Program-made: the position numbers and the translations under genes
Shown: positions 51,610-60,954 of the stretch, in pieces
Position numbering within the stretch: the first letter of the stretch is position 1
How the letters are laid out: each line of letters begins with the position of its first letter
NCBI GenBank assembly: GCA_002338655.1
Contig: DDIU01000042.1
Coordinates: 118,691 to 182,690 of the forward strand
Source: Flammeovirgaceae bacterium UBA1842
GTDB taxonomy: Bacteria; Bacteroidota; Bacteroidia; Cytophagales; Cyclobacteriaceae
Length of the DNA stretch: 64,000 nt
Direction of reading: 5' to 3'
The notes under the pieces: model-generated
Databases searched by the model: none
Told to the model about the DNA's origin: nothing
What the model saw: only the letters and a program-made list of their open reading frames with translations

Positions 51610-52206
51610 ATGTTGCAAATTGGTGTAACGGGAGGTATTGGATCGGGCAAAAGCCTTGTCTGTAGAATATTTTCTACTCTTGGAATAGCCATATATGATG
51701 CTGATTCCCGTGCCAAGTGGATAACCAATAATGATATATCGGTAAAGAAGGCTGTAATTGAGCATTTTGGCGAAGAAGCCTATACTGCCGTAGGCCTAAA
51801 CCGTGGTTTTATGGCACAAAAGGTATTCAACAATGTAGATCAGCTACATATCCTTAATGGTATTATACATCCGGCAGTTGGGAAAGATTATGAACTGTGG
51901 GCTTCTGAGCAATCTTCTGCTTACATTATAAAAGAGGCTGCTTTAATGTTTGAATCCGGCTCTTACAAAATGTTGGATAAAGTAATAAACGTATCAGCGC
52001 CCATTGAATTAAGGATAGCAAGAGTATTGAAAAGAGATTCTTTCAGAACCAAGGACGAAGTATTGGCGATTATCAACAAACAACTTTCTGAGGAGGAACG
52101 GAGCGAGCGTTCTGATTATGAAATCGTAAATGATGAACAACAAATGTTGCTACCTCAGGTTTTGGCGTTACATGAAAGTTTATTGACTATTAAGAAGGGG
52201 AGATAA
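51610..52206 (+). CDS. coaE: Dephospho-CoA kinase
   Basis: 198 residues. P-loop GGIGSGKS (8-15), then ADSRAKWI, GIIHPAV and the LID region RVLKRDSFRTKDEV, all typical of CoaE. It phosphorylates dephospho-CoA at the ribose 3' position, the last step of coenzyme A synthesis. Last gene of the nusB operon. Confidence 0.96.
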   Translation: MLQIGVTGGIGSGKSLVCRIFSTLGIAIYDADSRAKWITNNDISVKKAVIEHFGEEAYTAVGLNRGFMAQKVFNNVDQLHILNGIIHPAVGKDYELWASEQSSAYIIKEAALMFESGSYKMLDKVINVSAPIELRIARVLKRDSFRTKDEVLAIINKQLSEEERSERSDYEIVNDEQQMLLPQVLALHESLLTIKKGR

Positions 52207-52256
52207 CACCAACCATGAAAGCAAAGAATTTAATTTAAAACTAAAACCATAGTAGT

Positions 52257-52589
52257 TTACTCACCTCTTTTTGTGACAATAATTTTGATTGATTTATCAT
52301 AATTGAAATCCTCCATCTGGATTTTATATTCGCTCCAAAGTAGCGAATCGAAACGCTTGGATGGAGTAAGTCCATCTTGATATTCTGACTTCCCTTCAAT
52401 TCCATGCACAGAAAGTAATAGGTCTTGAGTTTCTGTACCATTAGTAATTGTTAGATGAGCCGTTGCTTTGGTTGGCCCACTACTATAAGGCCTTTTATGA
52501 GAAAAGGATGTTAGTATGATAGATAGAGCATCCTCAAAGTGCGCCTTTTCATTAATCATTAATTCAATAAGCTCGCCATACGTTTTCAT
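52257..52589 (-). CDS. Small protein of unknown function
   Basis: 110 residues without signal peptide or membrane segment. Segments LIELMINEKAHFEDALSIILT, TAHLTITNGTETQDLLLSVHG and IQMEDFNYDKSIKIIVTKRGE suggest a small beta-rich domain. No family recognised. Convergent with coaE. Composition is protein-like, and no longer frame competes, but it could also be a remnant. Confidence 0.6.
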   Translation of the reverse strand: MKTYGELIELMINEKAHFEDALSIILTSFSHKRPYSSGPTKATAHLTITNGTETQDLLLSVHGIEGKSEYQDGLTPSKRFDSLLWSEYKIQMEDFNYDKSIKIIVTKRGE

Positions 52590-52815
52590 TCGTTGCTCGA
52601 TCCATTTAACTTGTCTGCTAATCTAATTGATTTTTAATTTTCCTGATACTTGTAAGTTTTTCTTTTACAAGGGGTATTCTATTTTCATTACTTTTTGAAA
52701 ACAACTCACCTGCTATTAATAGCTCATACCAGTCATGTAAAGTATTTTCTAATCATCATATTTTTTGTTCATCTTTAGAAAAAAATCAAAAAGGACTAAC
52801 CCCCTCCCAAATACT

Positions 52816-55800
52816 ATGAAAACGCTCCTCTCACTTTCGTTCGTATTGCTTGCTATTGGCTTGACATTCGGCCAGTTAACTCCAAAATGGATTCGCTATC
52901 AGTCCATTTCACCAGACGGTAAAAGTATTGCATTTACCTACATGGGAGATTTGTATCGAGTGCCTACAGAAGGGGGCGATGCCTTGCAGCTCACCTTTCA
53001 TGAAGCGCATGATTATATGCCGGTGTGGAGTAAAGATGGTAAAACCATCGCCTTTGCTTCTGACCGGTATGGCAATTTTGATGTGTATGTAATGGATGCG
53101 TTGGGCGGTCCCGCTGAGCGACTTACTTTTCATAGTAATGATGAGAAGCCCTATTCTTTTTCCGCAGATAATAAATCGGTGATTTTCGGTGGTGTACGTC
53201 AGGATTTAGCGGAGCACCGTCAATTTCCTTCTGGTTCTCAACCTGAGCTTTATCAGGTGCCTGTGAGTGGAGGTAGAATTGATCAGGTATTCACCATTCC
53301 TGCGGAGTTTGTTCAGGTAAGTAAAGAGGGCAATACCATGATTTACCATGATAAAAAAGGGGGTGAGAATGAATGGAGAAAACATCACGTTTCGTCAATA
53401 ACAAGGGATGTTTGGAAGTATGATGTGAAAACAGGTGAACATAAAATGATCACTTCATTTAAGGGGGAAGATCGTCAGCCAGTGTTCAATGATAAAGAGG
53501 ATAATATTTATTATTTAAGTGAGAAGAGCGGCAATTTCAATGTGCATAAATTGGCTTTGTCCAACCCAGCACAAGATCAGCAATTGACGAAGTTCGATAC
53601 TTATCCAGTACGTTTTTTAAGTTTTGGTGGTAATACATTGGCCTTTGGTTATGATGGAGAACTCTACACCATGAAAGAAGGGGAAGAGCCAAAGAAAGTT
53701 CAGGTGAATATCCGTACGCAGGCTAAAGACAATTCTGATAGTTTTATTAGTATCAAAGGAGGGGTTCAAGAAATGGAAATATCCCCTAACGGAAAGGAAA
53801 TTGCCTTTATAGCGCGTGGAGAAGTGTTTGTCACCTCAGTGGATGGATCATTAACCAAAAGAATCACCAATACGCCTACGCAGGAGCGGTTTGTGACTTT
53901 TACACCTGATGGAAAAGGAGTAGTGTATGCAGGCGAAAGAAATGGCAAATGGAATATTTATAAAACAGAAAAGACAAGAACAGAAGAACCTTTCTTTTAT
54001 GCCTCTACTTTATTAAAAGAAACTACTGTAGTTGTTAATGAAACAGATAGCTACCTGCCTACTTATTCACCTGATGGTAAAAAGCTGGCCTACATTGCAG
54101 GACGCAGAACGCTTAAGGTAAAAGACGTAGCATCGGGCATTGAAATCGACCTGATGACACCAAAGGATCTTTTTTCTATGCGTGACGGAGACAAATATTT
54201 TAAATGGAGCCCAGACAGTAAGTGGCTACTTATGGGATGGGGTAAAACCTTAAGTAATGATGAAGTGCTGTTATTGGCTGCCGATGGTAGTAAAAGGGAA
54301 AACTTGACCGAAAGTGGGTATTATGATTCTGAACCAAAGTGGGTCAATGAGGGCAAACAGGTGATTTGGTTTAGTAATAGAAATGGCCTAAAAAGTTATG
54401 CCACCAGTGGAAGAAGTGAAACAGATGTATACACTATGTTTTTCACGCAGGATGCTTATGACAAATTTAACATGTCGGAAGAGGATTATAAGCTAATGAA
54501 AGCCATTGAGGAAGCGCAAAAGGAAGACAAAAAAGAGGCTGATGAGAAAGGAAAGAAGGGCAAAAAAGATAAAGGAGAGGATAAAGATAAGGAGGAGGTA
54601 AAGCCATTGAAAATTGATTGGGATGGACTGAAAGAGCGAAAGACCAGACTTACCACACACTCTAGTAGCTTGAGTGATGCGGTACTTTCAAAAGATGGTG
54701 AGAAGATCTACTATCTGTCAAGCTTTGAAGATAAAAACAACCTGTGGGAAACCAACTTACGCACAGGAGAAACAAAAATGACCATTGGGCTAAATACAGG
54801 CCGAGGAAGCTTAATCTGGGACAAAAAAATGGAAAATCTTTATTTACTAGCAGGGGGAAATATTTCTAAACTGGATGTGGATAAAGGTAAATCAGAGGGA
54901 ATTAAGATTGCCGGAGATATGTATCTCGACAAGGTAGCCGAGAGGGAGAGCATGTTCGACCATATTTATATCCGAACAAAGAATATGTTTTACGAACCCA
55001 CTTTTCATGGAAACAATTGGGATACGCTCTATCAGGAATATAAAAAATACTTACCTCATGTAGGAAACTCCTATGAGTTTACAGAGATGGTATCTGAAAT
55101 GCTGGGTGAATTAAATACATCCCATACTGGTGCTGGATATAGAGGCAGTGGAAAAAATGAGGATGAAACAGCTTCTCTAGGCATATTTATGGATTATGAC
55201 TACTCTGGTGATGGAATCAAAATTGTGGAGTTTATAAAAGGGGGTCCATTGGATAAGGCCATGTTTGATATTAAGCCCGGAATGATCATAAAATCTATTG
55301 ATGGAGAAGCTATATCAAGCGATAGAGACATAGCCAGCTACCTTAACCACAAGGCCGGTAAGTTTGTACTTTTAACTGTGGGAACCGAAGGCGGTGATTC
55401 AAAACAAATCACCATCAAACCCATCACATTGGGTGAGGAAAGAGGTCTGCTTTATAAGCGCTTTGTTAGAATTAATCAAAAAGAGGTGGAAGAGAAGAGT
55501 AAAGGAACACTGGGCTATGTACATATCCCCGGTATGGGCGATGAGCCTTTCCGTTCTATTTATGAAGATATGATGGGTAAGTATGCTGATACCAAAGGAA
55601 TCATAATTGATACCCGTTTCAATGGTGGTGGAGACCTTGTAGCCGATTTGGCGGCCTTCTTAACAGGAACTCATTTTATTACCTATGCCACTGCCGATAA
55701 GGTGGTGGGTGGTGAGCCTACTTCAAGGTGGACGAAGCCAAGCGTTTCACTTTTCAATGAGAGTATGTATTCAGATGGTCATTGCTATGCCTGCGGGTAT

Positions 55801-56058
55801 ACCGATTTAAAAATAGGCACTACCATCGGAATGCCAGTACCCGGAACATGCAGCTTTGCTGGTTGGGAAGGATTGCCCGATGGCAGTTACTGGGGCACAG
55901 TGCCTGTAAGCGCCAAAGACATGTCAGGCAATTGGATGGAAAACAATCAGACTGAGCCAAATATCTTGATTAAGAATATGCCTGGCGTAATTGACAAAGG
56001 CAGAGATCAACAGCTAGAGAAAGGGATTGAAGTACTGCTAAAAGAAGTTTCGGAGTAG
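52816..56058 (+). CDS. Tricorn-like S41 protease with beta-propeller and PDZ domains
   Basis: 1080 residues from the ATG at 52816, which starts the signal peptide MKTLLSLSFVLLAIGLTFGQ; an upstream TTG reading is rejected. Beta-propeller (WD40/PD40) repeats fill about 25-680 (for example IRYQSISPDGKSIAFTYMGD, VWSKDGKTIAFASDRYGNFD). A lysine/glutamate-rich insert lies at about 563-596. Then come a PDZ domain (about 791-871) and the S41 protease: IIDTRFNGGGDLVADL and the nucleophile S986 in NESMYSDGH, as in tricorn core. A periplasmic tricorn-like protease that degrades peptides fed through the propeller. Single gene, followed by tandem hairpins. Confidence 0.93.
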   Translation: MKTLLSLSFVLLAIGLTFGQLTPKWIRYQSISPDGKSIAFTYMGDLYRVPTEGGDALQLTFHEAHDYMPVWSKDGKTIAFASDRYGNFDVYVMDALGGPAERLTFHSNDEKPYSFSADNKSVIFGGVRQDLAEHRQFPSGSQPELYQVPVSGGRIDQVFTIPAEFVQVSKEGNTMIYHDKKGGENEWRKHHVSSITRDVWKYDVKTGEHKMITSFKGEDRQPVFNDKEDNIYYLSEKSGNFNVHKLALSNPAQDQQLTKFDTYPVRFLSFGGNTLAFGYDGELYTMKEGEEPKKVQVNIRTQAKDNSDSFISIKGGVQEMEISPNGKEIAFIARGEVFVTSVDGSLTKRITNTPTQERFVTFTPDGKGVVYAGERNGKWNIYKTEKTRTEEPFFYASTLLKETTVVVNETDSYLPTYSPDGKKLAYIAGRRTLKVKDVASGIEIDLMTPKDLFSMRDGDKYFKWSPDSKWLLMGWGKTLSNDEVLLLAADGSKRENLTESGYYDSEPKWVNEGKQVIWFSNRNGLKSYATSGRSETDVYTMFFTQDAYDKFNMSEEDYKLMKAIEEAQKEDKKEADEKGKKGKKDKGEDKDKEEVKPLKIDWDGLKERKTRLTTHSSSLSDAVLSKDGEKIYYLSSFEDKNNLWETNLRTGETKMTIGLNTGRGSLIWDKKMENLYLLAGGNISKLDVDKGKSEGIKIAGDMYLDKVAERESMFDHIYIRTKNMFYEPTFHGNNWDTLYQEYKKYLPHVGNSYEFTEMVSEMLGELNTSHTGAGYRGSGKNEDETASLGIFMDYDYSGDGIKIVEFIKGGPLDKAMFDIKPGMIIKSIDGEAISSDRDIASYLNHKAGKFVLLTVGTEGGDSKQITIKPITLGEERGLLYKRFVRINQKEVEEKSKGTLGYVHIPGMGDEPFRSIYEDMMGKYADTKGIIIDTRFNGGGDLVADLAAFLTGTHFITYATADKVVGGEPTSRWTKPSVSLFNESMYSDGHCYACGYTDLKIGTTIGMPVPGTCSFAGWEGLPDGSYWGTVPVSAKDMSGNWMENNQTEPNILIKNMPGVIDKGRDQQLEKGIEVLLKEVSE

Positions 56059-56078
56059 TTTCCCGATTTTCAAATTTA

Positions 56079-56105
56079 CTCAGAGTCACTCAAAAGGACC
56101 CTGAG
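56079..56105. terminator. First of two tandem related hairpins after the tricorn gene
   Basis: Stem 56079-56087 with 56097-56105 (one mismatch). The unit starts AAATTTACT and has CAAAAGGA in the loop side, shared with the next hairpin. Lies 21 bp past the stop codon. Confidence 0.6.
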
Positions 56106-56119
56106 CCCAAAATTTACTG

Positions 56120-56151
56120 TGCACAGAGCCATCAAAAGGAGACTCTGTGCA
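56120..56151. terminator. Second tandem hairpin after the tricorn gene
   Basis: Stem TGCACAGAG (56120-56128) with CTCTGTGCA (56143-56151), perfect, closing around CCATCAAAAGGAGA. The same AAATTTACT and TCAAAAGGA blocks as the first hairpin, but different paired stem bases. Confidence 0.65.
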
Positions 56152-56170
56152 TATTATTAAATGTAAGAAT

Positions 56171-57124
56171 CTAATTATTCTTCAAAAATCCGATAACTGG
56201 TTTTAAACTTTGATTTGGACTCTCTTCCATAGGAACATGTCCTATATTATTTAAAATGACAAGTGTATCGTTGGGTAGGTCATTATGGAAACGGTACGCC
56301 ATTTTCGGTGGAATCAATTTATCTTGTTCACCCCAAAGCACTAGGGTTTTCTGCTCTATCGAATTTATTTTTTTATAGGAGATTGTATCGGGGCTTACGC
56401 TAAATCGATCAACAAAAGCTTGCCGATTACCTTCTCTTAAAGTGAGTTCAAAATAGCGGTCAACAAGTTCTTTGGACACCTTGGTTTTGTCTGCATACAC
56501 ATTTTCGACACTTGATTTTGCTATAAATCGAGGTGTAATAAAAGTAAAGAGGTTTTTAATAACAGGTGTCTGGGCCATGGTAAAGGCTAAAGGAACGCTC
56601 ATCGCCTCAGAAGGATAGCCAGAGGCATCAATTAGTATCAATTTTTCGACCATATCAGGGTTCTCGATTGTAAAACTCCACGCAATATTGCCCCCCAATG
56701 AATTGCCAGCCAATACACATTTTTTAATTCCGAGTGAGGTTAAAAAATGCTTAATAAAAACGACATAATTTTCAATTGAATAATTTCTGTGGGGAAATGG
56801 CCCGGTAAGTCCATACCCAGGCAAATCCATCCTGACTACCCGATGATCCACGATTAATTGGGTTGTCCAATCATTAAAAGTATGTAGACTGGAGCCAGTG
56901 CCATGAATCAGCACTATTGGTGTCGAATCCCGTACTTCTCCTTCATCACGATAATGAACATCCATTCCGTCAACCATGATAAATGAAGAAGGAGCTGGTG
57001 CGTATTTGGCCTTTAATACGTCTAATGGGATATCTTGATAACCGAAAAAGGAAGCGATAAGAATAATTAAAACCACGATTCCTAGAAGTATTATTTTAAT
57101 AATCTTAGTATAGACTCTTTTCAT
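56171..57124 (-). CDS. Membrane-anchored alpha/beta hydrolase
   Basis: 317 residues. An N-terminal membrane segment (IIKIILLGIVVLIILIASFF) precedes an alpha/beta hydrolase: oxyanion loop VLIHGTGSSLHTF, nucleophile elbow VLAGNSLGGNIAW, acid in WGEQDKLIPP and histidine in NNIGHVPMEES. Probably an esterase or lipase-like enzyme facing the periplasm; the substrate is unknown. Same strand as, and 47 bp downstream of, the PLP enzyme gene. Confidence 0.92.
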   Translation of the reverse strand: MKRVYTKIIKIILLGIVVLIILIASFFGYQDIPLDVLKAKYAPAPSSFIMVDGMDVHYRDEGEVRDSTPIVLIHGTGSSLHTFNDWTTQLIVDHRVVRMDLPGYGLTGPFPHRNYSIENYVVFIKHFLTSLGIKKCVLAGNSLGGNIAWSFTIENPDMVEKLILIDASGYPSEAMSVPLAFTMAQTPVIKNLFTFITPRFIAKSSVENVYADKTKVSKELVDRYFELTLREGNRQAFVDRFSVSPDTISYKKINSIEQKTLVLWGEQDKLIPPKMAYRFHNDLPNDTLVILNNIGHVPMEESPNQSLKPVIGFLKNN

Positions 57125-57171
57125 AATAATACTTGTGTCTAGCTTCTGTTGTTTGAATAGTAGTGTCTAAG

Positions 57172-59013
57172 TTAGATTTCTCTAACAAAATCTAAAAAGA
57201 CTTTTTTGTGAAGTTCAAGGTCCATATTAGCAGAAAGGGCCACTCGGGCAATATAATCTTTGTCACCTTCTTTAGTGGTTCCCTGAGTGGAGGTTGCTGG
57301 TATGGTCCAGTAGCATCCTTTTAACTGTCCATAGCTCACACAATACTTACTTTCATTCGGAATTTCAGTAATCATTAAGTTGATCAACTTAAGATTCAAC
57401 GCTCTTTTATAAGCTTCCTTTTCTTCAGCAGTATTCCCTTTAGTGGGTAGATCTAATGAAAAGACGGAAGGCGTAAATCCTTGTTGTGCCAATTCTTCCG
57501 AAACAAAATTGATTTTTGCAGTGGGCAAAGTCTCATGGATGAAGTTTACAAACTCACGGGTATTGGTATATGCATCACTAATCCTTTGCTTCATGGAAGG
57601 CATTTGTTTGGCTAATAGTTCATATTGAAGATTGGTAGCCTCATTATCACAAAGACTTAGGTGCAATTCAATTTTATCCATCAATGCTTCTGTTTTCGTA
57701 TTCCCTACACAGTAGCCAGCAGTACATTTTCCACCACTTGGAAATTTAGACCCACTCACATAGGAAATAGTCCTAACTGTTGAGAGTATTTCACCTTCGC
57801 CCAAAAAGTGCACATTTGGACAAAATGTTTGATCTAAAATAAAAACAGGATCAATAGCCGTTGCGCCATTTGCTGTTTTTCGAACTTGACTTAATACGGC
57901 CTTTAATTTTGTGAGATCTGGCACTTCAACTCTGGGGTTGGTCGGAATTTCAGCGATGATGTAAGGGATAGCATCTTCCTTAGCAATTTTAGCCAGAACG
58001 ATGTCAAGGCTTTTAACCATATCGTTACCGCCATCCACAGCTAAATCGACCACTTCTACATTCTCATTGCAAGCAGCCACACGTCTGGCCTGGTCGTTTG
58101 TGCCACCATAACAATTGGGAGGAACAATAAATTTGATAGCCTTTCCCGTATGATTTATTTGTGCATGATGAATTAATCCCATCATTATTGCATATTGAAT
58201 CGATAGTCCACTAGAACCAACAAGTGCCTTTGTGGGGGAACCAGTAATGGCCTTTATTGAATCTAAAACAAGTGCTTTGTTTGTCTCCCGATTAGTATCT
58301 GGACCAACGGGAGGTTGCCCTGTTAGTACTTTTAAGGCAGCAAGACAATTGACTGGTGTCATGGCAATGGACTCTCTTCTTCTTACATGCTGAATCTCGG
58401 AGGTATAACTGTCATTGTCCCCACCATTTACTAATAATACACTTCCAAGTTGAGGATGAGTATTGATGAAAAAGTCAATATTGGGGTTAGGAGCAATAGA
58501 AGAAAGATCATCTTGTTTTGACACATAAATGGTGCTTCCGTCAAAGTCAGTTACCCTATCTGCATTCTCAACTCGTTTCAAATCAAATTTATAACCGTAA
58601 ACCCGCTTGATTACTTCGGCATCAAAGGAACTTGGTAGCTCACCTGCATAATTGATTTGGGTGTTTTTATTTGTTAATAAATTCTTTCTTAGAATGGCCA
58701 AAATAGGAACTGTCAGTGAAGAAAAACTGATTACATTTTCTGGTTTTAGTTGATGTAAGTGAGCAATAGCCCACTCTAGCACACAAGATAATGGATGACC
58801 TAAGCGAATATAGTCGTAAGCGGTTGGTAAATTATCAAGTGATTTTGATGAAGCGTTATTGTCATTAAATAAGATTTCAAACTGCTCTAAGAATTGAGTT
58901 TTGGCCAATTTTTCATCATAAATATCCAGTCGATGGGTGGTAAGGTTTAACCAGTCCATTGGCATATGTTCTACCACTTCCTTAATATAATTTAGCATTC
59001 TATTGTCTTCCAT
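57172..59013 (-). CDS. Large PLP-dependent transferase related to Cys/Met metabolism enzymes
   Basis: 613 residues from the ATG at 59013; a GTG three codons upstream is an alternative. The C-terminal two thirds carry a fold-type I PLP pattern: ALVGSSGLSIQYAIMMGLIHH (cofactor region), PVFILDQTFCPNV (the aspartate that contacts the pyridine nitrogen) and YVSGSKFPSGGKCTAGYC with the likely PLP-binding lysine in SGSKF. The family includes cystathionine synthases and lyases, but this protein is about 200 residues longer, with an unusual N-terminal helical part. Reaction unknown. Next to the alpha/beta hydrolase on the same strand. Confidence 0.82.
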   Translation of the reverse strand: MEDNRMLNYIKEVVEHMPMDWLNLTTHRLDIYDEKLAKTQFLEQFEILFNDNNASSKSLDNLPTAYDYIRLGHPLSCVLEWAIAHLHQLKPENVISFSSLTVPILAILRKNLLTNKNTQINYAGELPSSFDAEVIKRVYGYKFDLKRVENADRVTDFDGSTIYVSKQDDLSSIAPNPNIDFFINTHPQLGSVLLVNGGDNDSYTSEIQHVRRRESIAMTPVNCLAALKVLTGQPPVGPDTNRETNKALVLDSIKAITGSPTKALVGSSGLSIQYAIMMGLIHHAQINHTGKAIKFIVPPNCYGGTNDQARRVAACNENVEVVDLAVDGGNDMVKSLDIVLAKIAKEDAIPYIIAEIPTNPRVEVPDLTKLKAVLSQVRKTANGATAIDPVFILDQTFCPNVHFLGEGEILSTVRTISYVSGSKFPSGGKCTAGYCVGNTKTEALMDKIELHLSLCDNEATNLQYELLAKQMPSMKQRISDAYTNTREFVNFIHETLPTAKINFVSEELAQQGFTPSVFSLDLPTKGNTAEEKEAYKRALNLKLINLMITEIPNESKYCVSYGQLKGCYWTIPATSTQGTTKEGDKDYIARVALSANMDLELHKKVFLDFVREI

Positions 59014-59168
59014 AATTTCCACCTTTAGATAGGCGCGAAGATACGTTAATTAGAATTTTTTGAAGTGTTGACAGGTGATTTGTTGAGACTTAGTTGGTTA
59101 AGAAGTGCTTTACAAAGTTAAATGCACTTCCTTTACACTTGATTTATACCACGTACCTCATTTAGAGG

Positions 59169-59987
59169 TTAAGGCAAAACAACCAGAGGTGTTTGTCCTT
59201 CGTAAATTAACTCATTGATTAAAAACCGTCTGAAAAATTGGTCAGTTAGGAGACGTGAGCCTTTTTGAACAACCAACATTTCGTCAATTTTATTATTGAT
59301 TACTTTCTTAATATCTTCAAATGGGTTGCGTCCCTCATATACGGCAAAGTCGGTATTAAACCTGTCGGCAAACATCTTTGATAATTTTTCCAATTGCTTT
59401 TCCACACCGACTGTCTTCTCATTGGGTTTAGCCAAATAGAAAAATGTAATGTTGGTGTTTTGGTTGTCAATGAAATTGAGAAAGTTGTTTAGTTCCAATG
59501 TACTGAAGGGATGTTTTTCAGCGACTGCCACAAATATTTTTTGATGCGAGTAGGTGTCTATTTCTTTCGGGATTGCTACGATTATATTATCTGTACTATC
59601 AATAATCCTAAGCGCCTCACTTCCAAGGATTATTTTCTTGAGTATTCCCGTTCCTTTGATCCCTACAAAAATCAAATTATCAAATGGCTGTGCCAACAAT
59701 TGAGCTAGTGTAGTTTGCAATGGTGTTTCTGAAACCGAGTATGAAACACTTAAAGTCGGGGGTATAAATTCCTGCGCAAGTGATTTTAATTTTTGCAAGG
59801 CCTCATTATTGGCATGTTGTGTAATTTGCCGCTTACTTTCAATGTCAGCAAGTGAAGGGGCTAATACGATGGTTTGATGCACTAAAAGCAGTTCTGCATT
59901 TGCCTCTTTACTCCAATTGCAAGCATACTGTATCAAATTGCCCGAATACTCCGAAAGGTCAATGAGGAGGATAAATCTTTTTTTCAT
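59169..59987 (-). CDS. Tandem universal stress protein
   Basis: 272 residues: two UspA domains (1-140 and 145-272). The first opens RFILLIDLSEYSGNLIQYAC with the family aspartate and has ILLGSEALRIIDSTDNIIVAI; the second runs HQKIFVAVAEKHPFSTLELNNF to YEGQTPLVVLP. ATP-binding glycines (GxxGx9GS) are only partly kept, so nucleotide binding is uncertain. Cytoplasmic stress protein of the Bacteroidota two-domain type. Confidence 0.92.
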   Translation of the reverse strand: MKKRFILLIDLSEYSGNLIQYACNWSKEANAELLLVHQTIVLAPSLADIESKRQITQHANNEALQKLKSLAQEFIPPTLSVSYSVSETPLQTTLAQLLAQPFDNLIFVGIKGTGILKKIILGSEALRIIDSTDNIIVAIPKEIDTYSHQKIFVAVAEKHPFSTLELNNFLNFIDNQNTNITFFYLAKPNEKTVGVEKQLEKLSKMFADRFNTDFAVYEGRNPFEDIKKVINNKIDEMLVVQKGSRLLTDQFFRRFLINELIYEGQTPLVVLP

Positions 59988-60021
59988 TTTTTAAGATTTT
60001 AATGCTTGCCTGTTTATTCCC

Positions 60022-60780
60022 TTATTTTTCCACTTCTTCCCCTACCTCATCCAACTTCTCCACCCAGAAATTATTGAAACCTTCGCCAATATGGAGTGTG
60101 ATCAGGTTCATTTGCAGTAATTCTAAAATGGCCAAAAAGTTAAAAATAACGGCAATTTTATTTTTATCGCTCTCAATTATTTCAGTAAATGCTACTTTCG
60201 GTTTGCCACTTAAAGAGTACATGATAAAATCACGTTGGCCGCTAATTGTATAAGGGTATTGAATGACCTCATGCCGCGGCTTATTTTGCTCGATCTCGTA
60301 ACGTTCAATTACATTTTGAAAAACCTTGAGTAATTTGTACAAATCAAGATCCTGCATCTCAGATTCTACGTTGACCGCTTCTGACAACGAACGCAGTTCT
60401 TTAGAAAGATTACCTCTTTTCTCCTTGTCTATCTGGCTTCCTTCCATCAACTGAAGTTCTTCCAATACGGATTTGTACTTTTTGTACTCCAATAAGTGCT
60501 TTACTAGTTCATCTCGTGGATCTATTTCATTACCCGCTTCGTCCAATTGTGGCCTCGGGAGTAACATTTTGGACTTGATACGCATCAAAGTAGCAGCCAC
60601 CAGAATAAATTCACTTGCCACTTCAATGTTCATTTTCTCCAGATTGTGCAAGTAGTCCAGAAAATCCTTGGTGATTTTTGAAATGGGAATGTCGTTTATG
60701 TCCAATTCATCCCTTTCAATGAAAAAGAGAAGAAGATCAAACGGACCCTCAAATAGCGGTAATTTTATTTCAAAGCTCAA
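60022..60780 (-). CDS. scpA: Segregation and condensation protein A
   Basis: 252 residues from a TTG (60780-60778); no ATG is in frame upstream before a stop, and the conserved start is EIKLPLFEGPFDLLLFFIER. Middle and end match ScpA (ATLMRIKSKMLLPRP, FNFLAILELLQMNLITLH). ScpA is the kleisin of the SMC-ScpA-ScpB chromosome condensation complex. Divergent from dxs. Confidence 0.94.
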   Translation of the reverse strand: MSFEIKLPLFEGPFDLLLFFIERDELDINDIPISKITKDFLDYLHNLEKMNIEVASEFILVAATLMRIKSKMLLPRPQLDEAGNEIDPRDELVKHLLEYKKYKSVLEELQLMEGSQIDKEKRGNLSKELRSLSEAVNVESEMQDLDLYKLLKVFQNVIERYEIEQNKPRHEVIQYPYTISGQRDFIMYSLSGKPKVAFTEIIESDKNKIAVIFNFLAILELLQMNLITLHIGEGFNNFWVEKLDEVGEEVEK

Positions 60781-60838
60781 TTGATATAAATAGGTTTAAT
60801 TCCCGTTAATAACCAAAGATATTACTATCCAAGCTAAT

Positions 60839-60871
60839 TTTGCCTTGCTTGACTAAAAATGTGTAATTTTG
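60839..60871 (+). promoter_or_regulatory. Predicted promoter of dxs
   Basis: -33 TTTG (60839-60842) and perfect -7 box TAATTTTG (60864-60871), 21 bp apart. Leader of about 75 bases before the dxs ATG; no TPP-riboswitch motif is seen in it. Confidence 0.65.
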
Positions 60872-60954
60872 AACTTTCTAATATCAATTGCAAAAGGTGA
60901 ATAAAACACTTACCTTTTATTTTTGTTTAGAATGAATGCCAATAACACTCTAAA

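Noticed and set aside
60872..60954. TPP riboswitch before dxs
   Set aside because: The leader is too short and lacks the conserved THI-box motifs.
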